64,000 bases of DNA from Zygnema cylindricum (Eukaryota; Streptophyta; Zygnematophyceae; Zygnematales; Zygnemataceae): the NCBI GenBank assembly GCA_037447655.1, contig JBBHKE010001106.1, positions 55,642 to 119,641 of the forward strand, read 5' to 3'. The notes under the pieces are model-generated. The model saw only the letters and a program-made list of their open reading frames with translations, did no database searches and had not been told where the DNA came from. This document shows, piece by piece, positions 45,541 through 57,092 of this stretch. Within the stretch, counting starts at the first letter, position 1; each line of letters starts with the position of its first letter. Made by a program: the position numbers and the translations under genes.

Positions 45541-46542
45541 GAGGGAGAGAGAGAGAAAAAGAGAGGAGGGAGAGATGCAGTTTTAGGAAGAATTTGTATT
45601 TGGGATATTTTTAAATTGCTTGTAATTCAATTTTTTTTTTTCAATTTTTCCAAGCTTCAATTTTTGAGTCTCCAAGAAAGAGAGAGAGAGAGAGAGAAAT
45701 CGACGAGGTTTTACTTTTTTAATTTTTACGATTTGAGTGTAAAAATTTAGATTCGGTTAGTGGAAAAAAAAAAGAAAAAAAAATTGGTTCGTGGGATAAA
45801 AATTTAGTTATTTTTTTGAATTGGTCTAAAACTAGTGTTTGTGAGTGATAGAAAAAAAGAAAAAATAGTTTCGGTGAGAACTAAAACTTATAAGGAATGA
45901 GAAAATATAGACGATTTTTCCATTTTGAGGAAAATTTTCAACACTATATATGGTGGGGGGAAACCATATCCCGGTATTGAACGACACATCGTCTATTTCA
46001 ACACTATCAAAAGTACCTCCCTTTCATCCTTCCCATCCCTCCTCTTCCTCTCCCTTCCTTTCCCATCCCTCCTCCCCCTTTTTGGGTGAAACCACACCCT
46101 GGTATTTAATGGCACATCTTGTCTTCTCTTATCTCGAAAAGTCAAACCGACCCTCTCTAACAAAAAACCTCTTAAATTTTGAAGATTTTTTTTTTAGTTT
46201 TGAATTCGACAAAAACAAAAACACATTTTTAAAATTGGACCATAATGAGCCGTGTCTCTAAATATTGTTTAGTGGTATATTTTTCTCATCTTTTTTCTGT
46301 CTCATCCCTCTTTTGTCTAATCTCTTTTTGTCTCAATCCACTTTTTCTCATTCTAAAGATTACTATTTTATTCTAAAGATTAGTGTTTTACTCCAAGGAC
46401 TAGTATTTAATAATTCGTAAGGACTAATATTTATAATCCTTAAGGACTAATGTTTTATAATACTTAAGAACTGATATTGTATGATACTTTAAAGAACTAA
46501 TATTTCATAATACTTTAAATAACATATTTTACAATACAATAT
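45541..46542. other. Fcf2 3' flank; low-complexity, no gene
   Basis: Poly-T/poly-A tracts, a short GA repeat (45680-45697) and a degenerate repeat of TACTTTAAxGAACTAATATT type near 46380-46520. AATAAA-like signals are absent close to the stop; the 3' end of the transcript is not evident. Confidence 0.4.
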
Positions 46543-49500
46543 CAGGATAAATCAAAAAGCACGATGGTAAACCATCTGAGTCCGGGGGTACAAAAAGGGT
46601 GGCATGGCCAACACATAAAAACTACCAGGGCAATAAAACTAAAGAGAGCAACGGGAACAACAACAAGGCAACTAAAAGCACCCAAACCCAAAATGAAAAG
46701 CCTGGCAACACACAAATCCAAAACCACAACTCTAACACCAACTCAATTATCTATCTATGAAAAGCAACCTCGTAAGTCCCCCCAACCCGGGGGAGCACTT
46801 TGAGGGAGGTCCGGAACACGGCGACGATCCATAACCGAGATAGCCGATCGGAGGAGAATAGAAGCCCGCACTCGCTGTAAAGCCACAAATAAGCGTTGAC
46901 GATAAAAAGATGTAAGGACCGAAGGAGGAGGGCTCCCAGGTCCTCGGCGCTCGAAAGCACGTCGAGCGCAAGTACGGAGAAACTCGTCCATTGCAACACC
47001 CACACAACCAAGATCTCGACCGCCATCGGAATAAAGTCATCCATAGGGTCCCTGTGAGCATAATCACGCTCCTTCAGCTTAGCGGCATCACGAGCCGCCA
47101 CCCCTACATTTCGAGCCGCCCGACCAACAACCGTAGCCGCAGAAGGGTTTGCCAAAACAATATCACCGAAAATGCGACTGGCACCATCAAGCAAAACAAC
47201 ATCGATCCGAAGTGATGGAATAATGTGAGAAACCTCCCGACGCACAGAAAAGCCCCCCTCCAAAGCGATAGTCGCAACAACGTCGCGAATAGTGTCGTGC
47301 GCCTGCATCAAATCCCCCCCCATGGGAGCAACGAAGTAGATGGACACCATCGGGCCCCAAAGCACGACCACATGCACAAACAAGAGAGCCAAGTAAAGGA
47401 GGATGGGGGAGGCCAAGGCAAAATCGAAGGGCGGTGGTGAATTGAGCAGGTGAGAAACAGAGAGTGGACAAAATAGGTGTAGCCAAAAGCCAAGATCCAG
47501 AACCTGGTCCACCACAAGAGAGAAGACGGGCACGCGAAGAATCAGAGGGAAGCGCCTTGAGAAGGTCAGATTTAATGGCGGCGACAACCCGATCGGAAAT
47601 TGATTCCTGGACACGCTCAGCGAATGTGGTAACCAAGGTGGAGAAAATCGGCATATCCACTAGGGCATGGGGAGGAAGAGAACGTGACGCGTCCAATAGA
47701 GTCCGCTGGAAAGTTAACACACCGTCTGAAACGCGGGGGACAACAATAGCTAGATCAGGGATGTCCCCAGCCAAAAAAGGGGAAACAAGGGTAGATGCAA
47801 TAAGACACCAACTTCCCAAATACGCAGCGGGAGCAACACGAGCAGTCGATAATAGACCCAACCCTCCGACAGATACAAGGAGGGAAGCCTGAATGCGGGC
47901 TGAGGGCCCGGACTCGCGATCCAATGCCCTACGACCTAAAAGAGTGTGGAGGACGTCCATGAGGCGATCGTCAAATGCCGAAAGAGAGGAGACGAACGTC
48001 GAGGTGGGAGGGGAAGTACGAGTGAGGTAAGAAGGGCGATGGGGAAAACACCTGGTTAACATAGCAAAAGCCACTTGGGGATCGTGAAGGTGAGGAAGGT
48101 CGTCCACCTGGGCCAAATTTGTTTGTAAAGCATCATCAAGGAATTAGGTCACGAAAGTATCCGAACCAAGGGGGCAACCTAGCACACGAATGCCATCGGA
48201 AGGAGAAGGGGTTTGAAAACCAAGAGGGGGGGTAAAGAAAGGTGGAATATCCTGAGGAGACCAAATAACACACTTTGAAGGTTGGATTGAAAGGTTGAGT
48301 TTGGCTAAACGTTCCTTTAAAAAATTGTATGCCAACACGACTTGTTCTCTAGGCCTAATAATGTGCGTATCATCTGCAACCAAAGGGAAAAGGCAAGAAG
48401 GGAACGCGGTTGCGGAAGCACGAAAGGCCCGATAATGGGCAAGGGCGAACAAAGGTCCGCCCAGAGGGTCGCCTTGGCGAGTGCCAGTCGCAGAGGAGAG
48501 TGGAATGAGATCACCGTCGGCCGAAAATGAAAGGCTGCTTGTCGAATAATAAAAAGCCCTCACAAAAGGGAATAATTGGACAATTGGAGATAGAGCCGCC
48601 ATAAGCTCTGAAAAAATCACGTTCCGATCCACCATATTGAATGCATTGGAAACGTCGACCTGAAGTACCAACCAATTTGGATGTACATCCAACAAAGCCC
48701 GAATCCCGTGGACCACGGCCTCACAACCTCCTCTCGTGGCCACTCCAAACTGATGGGGAGAGAAATAATCATGGAAAGCTGGTTGGAGCTGGAGACATAT
48801 CCCACGAGCCACTAATCGGTATAAAACCTCTCCCACGGCAATAGGGCGGATCCCTCCATTAGGTTTGGCGACTGCCAGAAGGCGAGATGCCGTGAGAAGA
48901 TCACAAATCCGAGGGGGCACATCCCCACTAGCTATAAGAGAACATCAAACCCCCTAGCACCCGATTCAGGGGGCAAAACATTGCGAAACAACTCATAAAC
49001 TGTGCCCGAAGGGCCCCCCGCTGAAAGATGAGGAGAAGAGCTAAGTGCCTTAATGAAAACCTCCCGATTAAAGTAAAACTCTCAGAAGGCTCAAAGGCGT
49101 GGATGGAACGGGGTAAAGGAGAAGGTGCAGGGGGGTGGAGAGCTCGAAGGACCTCAATAGTGGAAGAAGATCGGGGGGCAGGGGTGAATGGTTGTAGGGC
49201 CCGAACCGCTCGAGAAAGCTCACCAACACGGCCTAAGTGAGTTGCTCGACGATAAGAGGCCGGGACATCTGATGGCTTAGGTGGGCGACGTGGTATGAAA
49301 GAGGTGCTCGATACCCGATCCTCATGCTCGGCGTGTAGGGCCTTCCAATCACCACGAATGAATCGGCGACAACGCGCCATAGTTTCCCTAGCCCCACTGC
49401 CCCCTCCACGACCGGGAAGGACTAAGACCCAAAGAGAGAACATAAAAAGAAGGTGCCAAGGAGCAATGTCCGTCGGGTTTGAAGAAATGTGGGACAAAGG

Positions 49501-50034
49501 GAGGTGGAGAGCATCTTGTACTATTGTCCTCACGGCCATAGGAATACGGGTGTACAATCGCGGGCGGGGGGCTCCCAAATCATATGCCCCTAAAACATCT
49601 AGCTCACGGACAAAAGTCTAGTCTTCATCTGTGGGGCCGGACGGGAGTGTGGTCGACGACGGTTGAGGAGAGGTCATAGACAAAGGACCACCCAGGGCTC
49701 TACAATGGCGACAACTCCGTGTATGAAGGGAAATACCGGCCCCAGCGGCAAAAAGGTTGTGACACCTAGGATATTCCAAACGCCTAGAGGCTTGTTTACG
49801 AGGTTTGGGTGGAGGTGGGGGAGGGAGAAGGGAAAAAGAAGGGCTTCCGGACATGGTTGACAAGTCAAAGAAACCATGGGAATTGGGAGGGTGACAGGAC
49901 GAGAAAACATGGGAGTGGAATAGGAACCATGTGGGATGTATGGGGAAATTGGTAGCGGGACAGAATATATTATAAAGTGTGATGTCGTAAAAGAGGGGGG
50001 AGGGGGAGGTGGGGGAGGTGGGGGAGGGGTTCAA
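46543..50034 (-). mobile_element. Decayed non-LTR retrotransposon with RLE-type architecture
   Basis: The minus strand encodes, in order, a C2H2-like zinc finger, reverse transcriptase, a CCHC motif and a probable restriction-like endonuclease, the layout of R2/NeSL-type (single-ORF, RLE-class) LINEs. The 3' end is placed at 46543 because the fragment at 51480 starts with the same CAGGATAAAT. A small hairpin GATGG-TTTA-CCATC lies 20 bases inside it. No poly(A) tail. The 5' end is uncertain and may lie before the poly-G tract at 50064. Confidence 0.8.
46751..50034 (-). pseudogene. Zinc finger / RT / endonuclease polyprotein, broken
   Basis: Zinc finger YPRCHNLFAAGAGISLHTRS near 49770-49720. 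RT motifs: KPNGGIRPIAVGEVLYRL, LQVDVSNAFNMVDR, GTRQGDPLGGPLFALA, catalytic ADDTHI (about 48380) and LNLSIQPSKC. Then CACGRALGPDGVHLLRC (CCHC, about 47370) and HDTIRDVV…RIDVVLLDG…FGDIVLANP (PD-(D/E)xK-like). C-terminal MDEFLRTCARRAFE and VALQRVRASIL. Lesions: in-frame TAG at 49618, frameshift near 48925, TAA near 48141, frameshift at a run of G near 47315 and another near 47000. Family level is inferred from motif order. Confidence 0.82.
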
Positions 50035-50063
50035 GTATCGGTTTTGGGTGTGTAAGGGGTATA

Positions 50064-50091
50064 GGGGGGGGGGGGGGGGGGGGGGGGGGGG
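50064..50091. repeat. Poly-G run
   Basis: About 28 consecutive G on the plus strand; length is unreliable in any assembly. Confidence 0.9.
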
Positions 50092-50177
50092 GTGGTGGGG
50101 GGTGGGGGAGAGGATAAAGAAATGTTTGTTTGATTTTTTTTTTTTTTTTTTTTGTTTGTTTGTTTTTTTTTTTTAAT

Positions 50178-50296
<119 letters not shown>

Positions 50297-50402
50297 GGAA
50301 CTCGCTATATGGGGGGTTGGGGAGTCGAACGATTCATGGGGAGGGGGGGGGAGGCTAGTAATGACCTAGGGGGTGTCACACCTGTGGTTTCGACAATGTG
50401 CG

Positions 50403-50766
50403 TGCTGTCGCGTAGTGAAGGAGAAAATGTCGAGATACGGAGGTACATGTTTACCGGAAGCAGGTGCTGTCGCGTGGTGAAGGAGAAAATGTCGAGATGG
50501 GAGATGTTGTCGCGTAGTAAAGGAGAAAAAGTCGAGATCCGGAGGTACACGTTTGCTGTCGCGTAGCGAGGAGTAGTTGCTGTCGCGTAGTTAGGAGTAG
50601 GAAAAGACAGAATGTAGATCCGTAGGTTCATGGTAGCGAGGAGTAGCTGCTGTCGCGTAGTTAGGGAGTAGGAAAAGACAGAATGTAGATCCGTAGGTTC
50701 ATGGTAGCGAGGAGTAGCTGCTGTCGCGCTGTCGCGCAGTTAGGGAGTAGGAAAAGACAGAATGTA
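50403..50766. repeat. Tandem repeat with GCTGTCGCGTAG motif
   Basis: Two nested levels: a GCTGTCGCGTAG-GxxAAGGAGAAAATGTCGAGA unit (50403-50545), then a 71-79 bp unit containing GGAAAAGACAGAATGTAGATC (starts near 50601, 50672 and 50751). CpG-rich. Confidence 0.8.
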
Positions 50767-51379
50767 TGATAAGGTTGTCACCACCTTTCGATCCGAAGTT
50801 CTCTTGTTCTTTATAAAGCCCGTTTTTTTTCTCTTTTGGAGGGGAGTCCTGGTTTGAAGCTTGGTAACTGGCTACACCTATTTTTTCCACTCTATATTAC
50901 GAGAATATGTATTTAATGTATTTTACTCAATTCAACATTGCCCTATAGGTCAATGTTGACCTCCCTTGTCCACCTTTACTTGACAATCTCGTTTGCTTAT
51001 GATACCATGACTTTATTGAAAAATAACCCGGACTCTAGTAAAAAACCACATGTAAACAATTGTAAAGAATTGTAAACAGTTGTAAACAATTGTAAACCAT
51101 TGGAGTTGAGGAAAAAAAAAACGGGGAGGTAAGCCACACTGTCTTTCAACTCGACGTCGTCTATTTGCTTTAGTTTTATGGTGGAGAGTTTATAGAGGCA
51201 CACTGTATAGAGTGGACATCGACTTTATTCTATTGCGATTATTGCTTGTGAGGGAGGGTTGTTTGTTTGTTGAGAGTTTTTAAAAAGCATTCTTTTGCGA
51301 CAGATCGATATTGTTTTGCTCGATGGTTTCCGTCATGTTTACGGAGAGATTGTTTTTCCGAAACTTGCCTCGACTATAG
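50767..51379. other. No feature recognised
   Basis: AT-rich. A short repeat of AATTGTAAAC words at 51058-51100; otherwise nothing. Confidence 0.4.
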
Positions 51380-51381
51380 TA

Positions 51382-51845
51382 CACCACTCATTGTTTTTAG
51401 TGTTAATAACACTAATTCGGTCACGAACTGTTTAGGCCAAAAATCACAAAATATAGTTAGCAACATTATTTAAATCTTGCAGGATAAATTAAAAAAGCAC
51501 GATGGTAAACCATCTGAGTCTGGGGGTACAAAAGGGGTGGCATGACCAACACTGAAAAACAACAATAAAAAACAAAAGAGCGACGAGAACACAAAAAAAA
51601 GGAAGCAACAACAAGGAAAATAAAAGCACCCTAACTCAAAATGAAAAGCACGGCAACTCACAAAAACAAAACTACAAACCCCAACCCCAACCCTAACTCA
51701 ATTAAATATCTACAAAAAACAACCCCGTAAGTCCCCCCAGTCGTGGATTACAATCTGCCAGGTCTCCTTGCACTGAATTAGTATTATTAATTATAATTTC
51801 GCATTAACACTCACAAATATTTAACGCTAATAACGATGAGCAGTG
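51382..51845 (+). mobile_element. MITE carrying a LINE fragment
   Basis: Left end CACCACTCATTGTTTTTAG after TA; right end CTAATAACGATGAGCAGTG before TA (51846-51847). The outer parts match the 252-bp MITE at 41223-41474. The extra length is the LINE 3' piece at about 51480-51740. Confidence 0.78.
51480..51740 (-). mobile_element. 5'-truncated LINE 3' end inside a MITE
   Basis: About 260 bp matching the 3' end of the element at 46543: CAGGATAAAT, the hairpin GATGGTAAACCATC (51501-51514), GGGGGTACAAAA, and up to CGTAAGTCCCCCCA. Severe 5' truncation is typical of target-primed reverse transcription. Confidence 0.8.
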
Positions 51846-51924
51846 TAGTTAATCAAGCCTCTCGACATATTGAGTGGTTGTACGTGACATGACGTTTATT
51901 GCAATAGTTGTTGGGATATTTTGT

Positions 51925-52190
51925 CTAGGTATTTGATTGGTTGTGAGTTGCTTTGGATGAGTTCCCTGTACTTATCGTCATTGTTCCCTTGAGTGAAGGA
52001 ATTTTGAGGAATCTTGTCCTTAACTTTTTTTTCGTTAGAGTTAATTTGTGGCTTTACAACAAGTGCAATATTCTACCTTGCTTTCTTTCTATGGCGCTTT
52101 CTTTTTTTTATCGCTTTGCTATTGTCGTTATGCATCGGCAATATGTTTTAACTCTCGTGATGTGCCTCACATTTGAGGTTTAGCTTGGTA
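51925..52190 (+). pseudogene. LINE C-terminal remnant, plus strand
   Basis: Reads DEFPVLIVIVPLSEGILRN and FVRVNLWLYNKCNI. At DNA level it resembles the minus-strand LINE C-terminus (TTATTTGTGGCTTTACAGCG there, TAATTTGTGGCTTTACAACA here). A second, older copy in opposite orientation. Confidence 0.6.
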
Positions 52191-52199
52191 GTTTTCGTT

Positions 52200-54369
52200 T
52201 TGATTGTCAACGGGTTTCATAACTTCTTTAACTTGATCCCTTAACATACCCTCAACCCTCTATTAAACCACCTCTTGCGTTAAAGAGAAGCTTACCCTTA
52301 CACCTCTTCCAAACCATATTTACTGTGATGGAGGAGCTTCACTCACCCGCACTCTTCACCCAAATCATAAATAGTGTGCCATAGAAGGCCTCTCTTAAAC
52401 CATATTCAAGTGCATTCATTGAATATTTTTGAATGTAATGTATCATAGACAAAAAATGGAAATAGTTAGGGGGTAGGGGAGGAGTATGGGGCTTGTTGGA
52501 CATGTTTTGAGTTTTTTTAACACCACTTACAATATAAGATATTTAGTACTATATATGATTTCCTACCTAAAATACCTATGTAATATAGTATAGTTAGATA
52601 CTTTGGGGGAAGAGTGAGGGTAAGCTCCCCTTTCACACCAAATATGACTTAGAGGACAGGTGAGGGAAGTCTCATATCACACTGGCCTTCAAATTTAAAT
52701 AATTATTAAAAAGTTGATTACTTACAAGCCTAGCCTAACATTGCCAATTTTTACCTTTAAGAAGATAAGGAAAAATGTATGTTGTCAAACGAAATAGAAA
52801 AGTAGAAATAAAATTACATACATGATCTATAAAAAATGTTTTTTTTTTTCAAAAACCAATATTTTGATTTCTTAAATTTAACAAATTATGATATCGATAA
52901 ATCCTTTTACTAAATACATATGGATATAATTCACAAAATAAAGTCAAAACTTAACTAAACAACAAAAAATATCATTTTCCTATTTATTTTCCAAAGTTTA
53001 CTGCAACAAAAATCTCGCAAAACTCACAAAATTTACTAAATAAACATTTTCCTCTTTTCTTACAATATGAGAGGATGTCCTTTCCTAACATATTGAAAAT
53101 CCCACAAGCCTATCAATAAAAAAACCCTAAAAAATTCCAAAAAAACCATAAAAAAATCCTTTAAAAAAACTCTAAAAAACCTAAAAAAACTTTAAAAAAC
53201 CTAAAAAAGTCCAAAAAACCTGAAAACTCTAAAAAAAAACCCTAAAAAAATTGTGGTAAATTATTTGGGACATAACATCTCTACAAATTTTGCGAATTTT
53301 TCTTATGTGATTTGTTAAAATATAATCTTAATCTTCCGACAACTAATATGATAATATAATACAATAATATAATATGATAATTACTAACATGTAAGATTGA
53401 CTGCTTTCAGTAAATCAACTCATAAAAAGTATTTCGCAAGTTTCTAAACACTAAGGGTTTTCTTTATTGTTCCATAAACTAAGTCTTTTTTCGCTTACGA
53501 TTTCTTTCACCAATTTTTTTCTTTCAATCATTTGTTTCTTTCCCTGACTCTTCTTTCTCACTTTCCTTCAGTGCCTCTTTCATTTTTTACAAACTCTTTC
53601 TTACCTGAAGTGACAATTTCTTTCACTCTTATTTTTACTACTGCTTTCATTACTTCTTTCTTTCACTAACTCCGCCCTCCTTCCTTTCTTTCACTGATTC
53701 TTTCTTTAAATAACTCTTCCTTTCACTGACTCACTTTCTTTACATAACTCTTTCTTTTTTCTTTCAACAATCCTTCTTTTCTTTCACCGACTCTCTCTTT
53801 CAATAACCATTTATTTCACCGTTTCTTTCAGTAACTCTTTCTTTCTTTCTTGCTTTCTTTCATCGAGTCTATTCTTCTCTAAAACGCTTTTCTTCTTCCA
53901 TTCTTTCACCGACTCTTTCTTTCAATTAACTCTTTTGTTCAGCAACACTTTCTTTTATTTAAAAAAAATATACATATTATATATAACATAAATATATAAA
54001 TATATTTAAAAATCTTTGTTTCTTTCGTTTGTTCTTTTCTTTCCTTCCTTCCTTCCCCTTCCTTTCTTTCTTTCTTTCCTTATTTCTTTTATTCACCGAC
54101 TCTTTCTTTCCCTATCCATGACCGTTTCTTTCAGTTGAGCCGTAACAAATCTTCCTTCCTTCCTTTCTTTCTTCTTTCCTTCCTTCCTTCCTTCCTTCCT
54201 TCCTTCCTTCCTTCCTTCCTTCCTTCCTTCCTTCTTTACTTCCTTTCTTCCTTCCTTTCTTTATTGACTCTTTCTTTCCCTATCCATATCCGTTTCTTTC
54301 CGTTGAGCCTGTAACAAATCTTTCTTCCTTCCTTCCTTCCTTCTTTCCTTCCTTTTTTCCTTCCTTTCT
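52200..54369. repeat. AT-rich spacer then pyrimidine microsatellites
   Basis: 52200-53450 is AT-rich with a (CTAAAAAAC)-like decayed tract at 53120-53250. 53500-54369 is (CTTT)n/(CTTC)n with interspersed ACTCTTTCTTTC phrases and a duplicated block TCTTTCCCTATCCAT…CGTTTCTTTC at 54103, 54270 and 54380. No gene. Confidence 0.65.
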
Positions 54370-55902
54370 TTACTGACTCTTTCTTTCCCTATCCATGTCA
54401 GTTTCATTCCGTTGAGCCCGTAACAAATCACGACTCAGTTCAACATTGAGAATGTTAAAACAGAGAATACCACACATCGCCATGGGAAACTCCATACCTC
54501 GAGGAAAATTTTTGAAGTCAAAAAAGAGACGAAAAGGAATAAGGGCATGTGACGTGACTCGAGCTCCAAAAAAAGTGACCCAAATAAGGACCCAATTTAA
54601 CCTATTTACTTTACATTTTAAAGGAACTCCGGCGAGACCGAGGAGACGGCGTTGGTGTAAAAAAATAGAGTTTATCTGCCCAAAAAAAAAAAAAAAACAA
54701 AAAAAAAAGGGAGGCAAAGAATAAAGAAAGTGGCATATTTGAGGAAGAGAACATAAAAAGGAGGCAGGGAAGGCGGACGGGAGGGAGTGAGTAAGAGAGG
54801 AAGGAGGAACGGACGAAAAAGATAATTAACCTCGCAAAATAAAGTCAAAGGAAGGTAATTCAGAAAGAGAGAAAAAAAGGGACAAAAATAAAAAGGAAAA
54901 ACCAAAGGGAGGAAAACAGGAAACAAACCATACAAAAAAGAGTCAAAAAAAGGTAATTGAGAAACAGAAAAAAAAAGGAGACCAAAAAAAGGGGGACAAA
55001 AAAGAGGTGTTCAAAAACAAGAGCTACTACAAGATCGTTGAGAAAAAGGTTAAAAAAAGATTGAAAAAGAGCAGTAAGTCAAAAACTGAAAAATAGAAAA
55101 AAGGTGTTAAGAAACGAAACTCGCAAAAAAAAGTCAAAATAAGGTAATTGAGAAACATAAAAAAAGAGAGGTTTACAGAAAAGTTAAAGAAAGGTAAGTA
55201 ATCCAGAAAGAGAAAAAAAAATCAAAAAAAAGGGAGGAAAAACAGGTATTCAAAAACTAACCTTGCAACAAATAGTTAAAATAAGATAATTGAGTAACAG
55301 AGTAGAGGGGAGAGAGAGGGCGCGGATGGGGGAGAGAGAGAGAGAGGGAAAGGGAAAGAGAGAGAGAGCAAAAGGGGGAGAGAGAGAGAGCGTGGAAGGG
55401 AGAGAGAAAGAGAGCGGGGAAGGGAGAGAGAGCGCGCGGAAGGGAGAGTGAGAAAGAGCGGAATGGGGAGAGAGAGAGGGAGGGAAAAACGAAATAAAAC
55501 TAACCTCGGAAAAAAGGGTTAAAATAAGGTAATTGAGTAACAGAAAAAAGGGGAGAGAGAGGGCGCCGAAGGGAGAGAGAGAGAGAGAGCGGAAGGGGGA
55601 GAGAGAGAGGGAGGAAAGAACAAAAGAAGGAAAACTAACCTCGCAAAAAAGAGTCAAAATAAGGTAATTGATGGTCACGTCACGGTACAAAGCGGTAGTG
55701 AAACACACAAGGAGTAAGGCATTGTGGGCCAAAATCGAGGGAGAACGAGGATTATAAATTTTTTTTCGGAGAATATCCCATAAATCAAATGCAAAATATC
55801 CACACGAAATCGATACAACGGTATAGGCCAATGTTCCATGTCCTCGATACATTCCGTTTTCAGTTAAAAATGTCTTTCTCTCGACTATTAAAACAAATAT
55901 AA
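54370..55902 (-). CDS. TLC-domain membrane protein, 3' part (two exons)
   Basis: TLC (TRAM-LAG1-CLN8) domain proteins are multi-pass membrane proteins linked to lipid sensing or synthesis. Exon at 55902-55640 (acceptor TTTTCCAG at its start, donor GAG|GTTAGT): ENGMYRGHGTLAYTVVSISC, GYFAFDLWDIL and the AHNALLLVCFTTALY segment, where the family has a His-His pair. Terminal exon 54675-54370: INSIFLHQRRLLGL, then VLIWVTFFGARVTSHALIP and a last hydrophobic helix MAMCGILCFNILN, stop TAA. The exon join (E|INSIF) is in phase and restores the family's acidic-S-F-L-R motif. The closest type is TLCD4/TLCD5-like (TMEM56/TMEM136). The N-terminal exons are not found; the N gap at 56491 may hide them. The last 15 residues run into the microsatellite. 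Confidence 0.72.
54828..55680 (-). repeat. Array of exon-end/donor copies in the TLC gene intron
   Basis: The last 35 or so bases of the TLC exon, including the donor (minus: CAATTACCTTATTTTGACTC…GAGGTTAGT), recur at about 55498, 55258, 55118, 54938 and 54828 (plus-strand starts) with decay. They are separated by GAGAGAG-rich or AAAAAG-rich spacer. Confidence 0.65.
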
Positions 55903-55979
55903 CTGGAAAATTAAAAGGAGAAAGTTTGAAGTTAGGAGAAAAAGAAGGACACTGAACACTCTTCCCCTCCCCACTCGAT

Positions 55980-56490
55980 CTCTCTCTCTCTCTCCCTCTC
56001 TCTCTCTCTCTCTCCCCTCTCTCTCATTCTCTCTCTTGCTCACTTCCCCTCCCTTCCCCCTTCTCTCTCTTCCTAGCTCTTGGCCTGCCAGCGAATGCCA
56101 AAAGATTAAAAAGGCTATAAGGGAGAGGGAGATGGAGAGGGAGGGAAAAAAATAAAAAAATTAACTATAAATTGAAAGGAGATTTGGAAAATCGTTTTTA
56201 CGTGGTGATATTATGTTTCAAATACTTTGAGGGAGAGAGAGAAAGAGAGAGAGGGAGGGGCATGCTGGTGAGAGAGAGGGACAGTGTACCAGAGTGAGGG
56301 AAACAACTTGAGAGAGAGAGAAACTATAAAGAAGGGAGATGGAGAGGGAGAGGGAGAGAGAAACTATAAAAAATACAATATTCATAAGAGAAGGAAATCC
56401 CGGGAAAGAGAGGGAATACTTGCATGAGGGAGAGGGAGTTTGAAACAAAGATTTGATGTGTGGAGAGAGAGAGGGAGAGGGAGAGGGAGA
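55980..56490. repeat. CT/GA microsatellite region
   Basis: (CT)n with interruptions at 55978-56075 and GA-rich imperfect repeats at 56226-56490, up to the gap. Upstream of the TLC exon on the minus strand; no further exon recognised. Confidence 0.6.
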
Positions 56491-56500
56491 NNNNNNNNNN
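56491..56500. other. Assembly gap (10 N)
   Basis: Ten N between a GA-rich and a (CTTT/CTTCC)n tract (56501-56735). The strand composition switches at the gap, so the true distance is unknown. Confidence 0.95.
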
Positions 56501-56887
56501 CTTCTTTCCTCCTTTCTTTCTTTCCTTCTTTCCCTTCCTTCCTTCCTCCCTTTCTTCCTTTCTTTCTTTCCTCCTTTCTTCCTTCCTTCCTTTCATCCTT
56601 TCTTTCCTCCTTTCTTCCTTTCTTCCTTTCCTCCTTTCTTCCTTCCTTCCATTCTTCCTTTCTTCCTTCCTTCTTCCCTTCCTTCTGTCCTTCCTTCCTT
56701 TCTTCCTTGCCTCTTTTCTTCCTTTTTTTTAATTTTTTTGTCTGTGTGGGTACAGGCTGGTCGGTCAACATACGTCCCTCCGGAAATTCTTTCGTCCGTT
56801 CCCGATCCCGGAGCCATGGCTGCCGCCACATGGCTGGAGGGGGCGGCCCAGGCCTTGGAGAACACTAGGGAGGTGGTTCCCGCTTAA

Positions 56888-57092
56888 AAATTATGGAGGT
56901 CGTTTTGACTTTAAAGAACAACGGGGATCTTTTGGTCTTAAAAACTACGGAGGTCGTTTTGACTCAAGGACAATGGGGGAAATCTCTTCGACTTTCGTTT
57001 CGGCTTTGAAAAACAAGGGAGGTCGTTTCGTTTTGCGTTGAAAACAATGGAGGTCTTTTCGACTTGAAATAGAAAGGGAGGTCATTGTGACT
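56888..57092. repeat. Degenerate 40-60 bp repeat (GGAGGTCGTTTTGACT)
   Basis: Five or so occurrences of AxGGxGGTCGTTTTGACTT with variable spacers. No coding meaning seen. Confidence 0.6.

Noticed and set aside
56751-56886. Possible terminal exon after a TACAG acceptor (AGRSTYVPPEILSSVPDPGA…)
   Set aside because: No upstream exon, no recognised domain, and it follows a microsatellite next to the gap; too weak to call.
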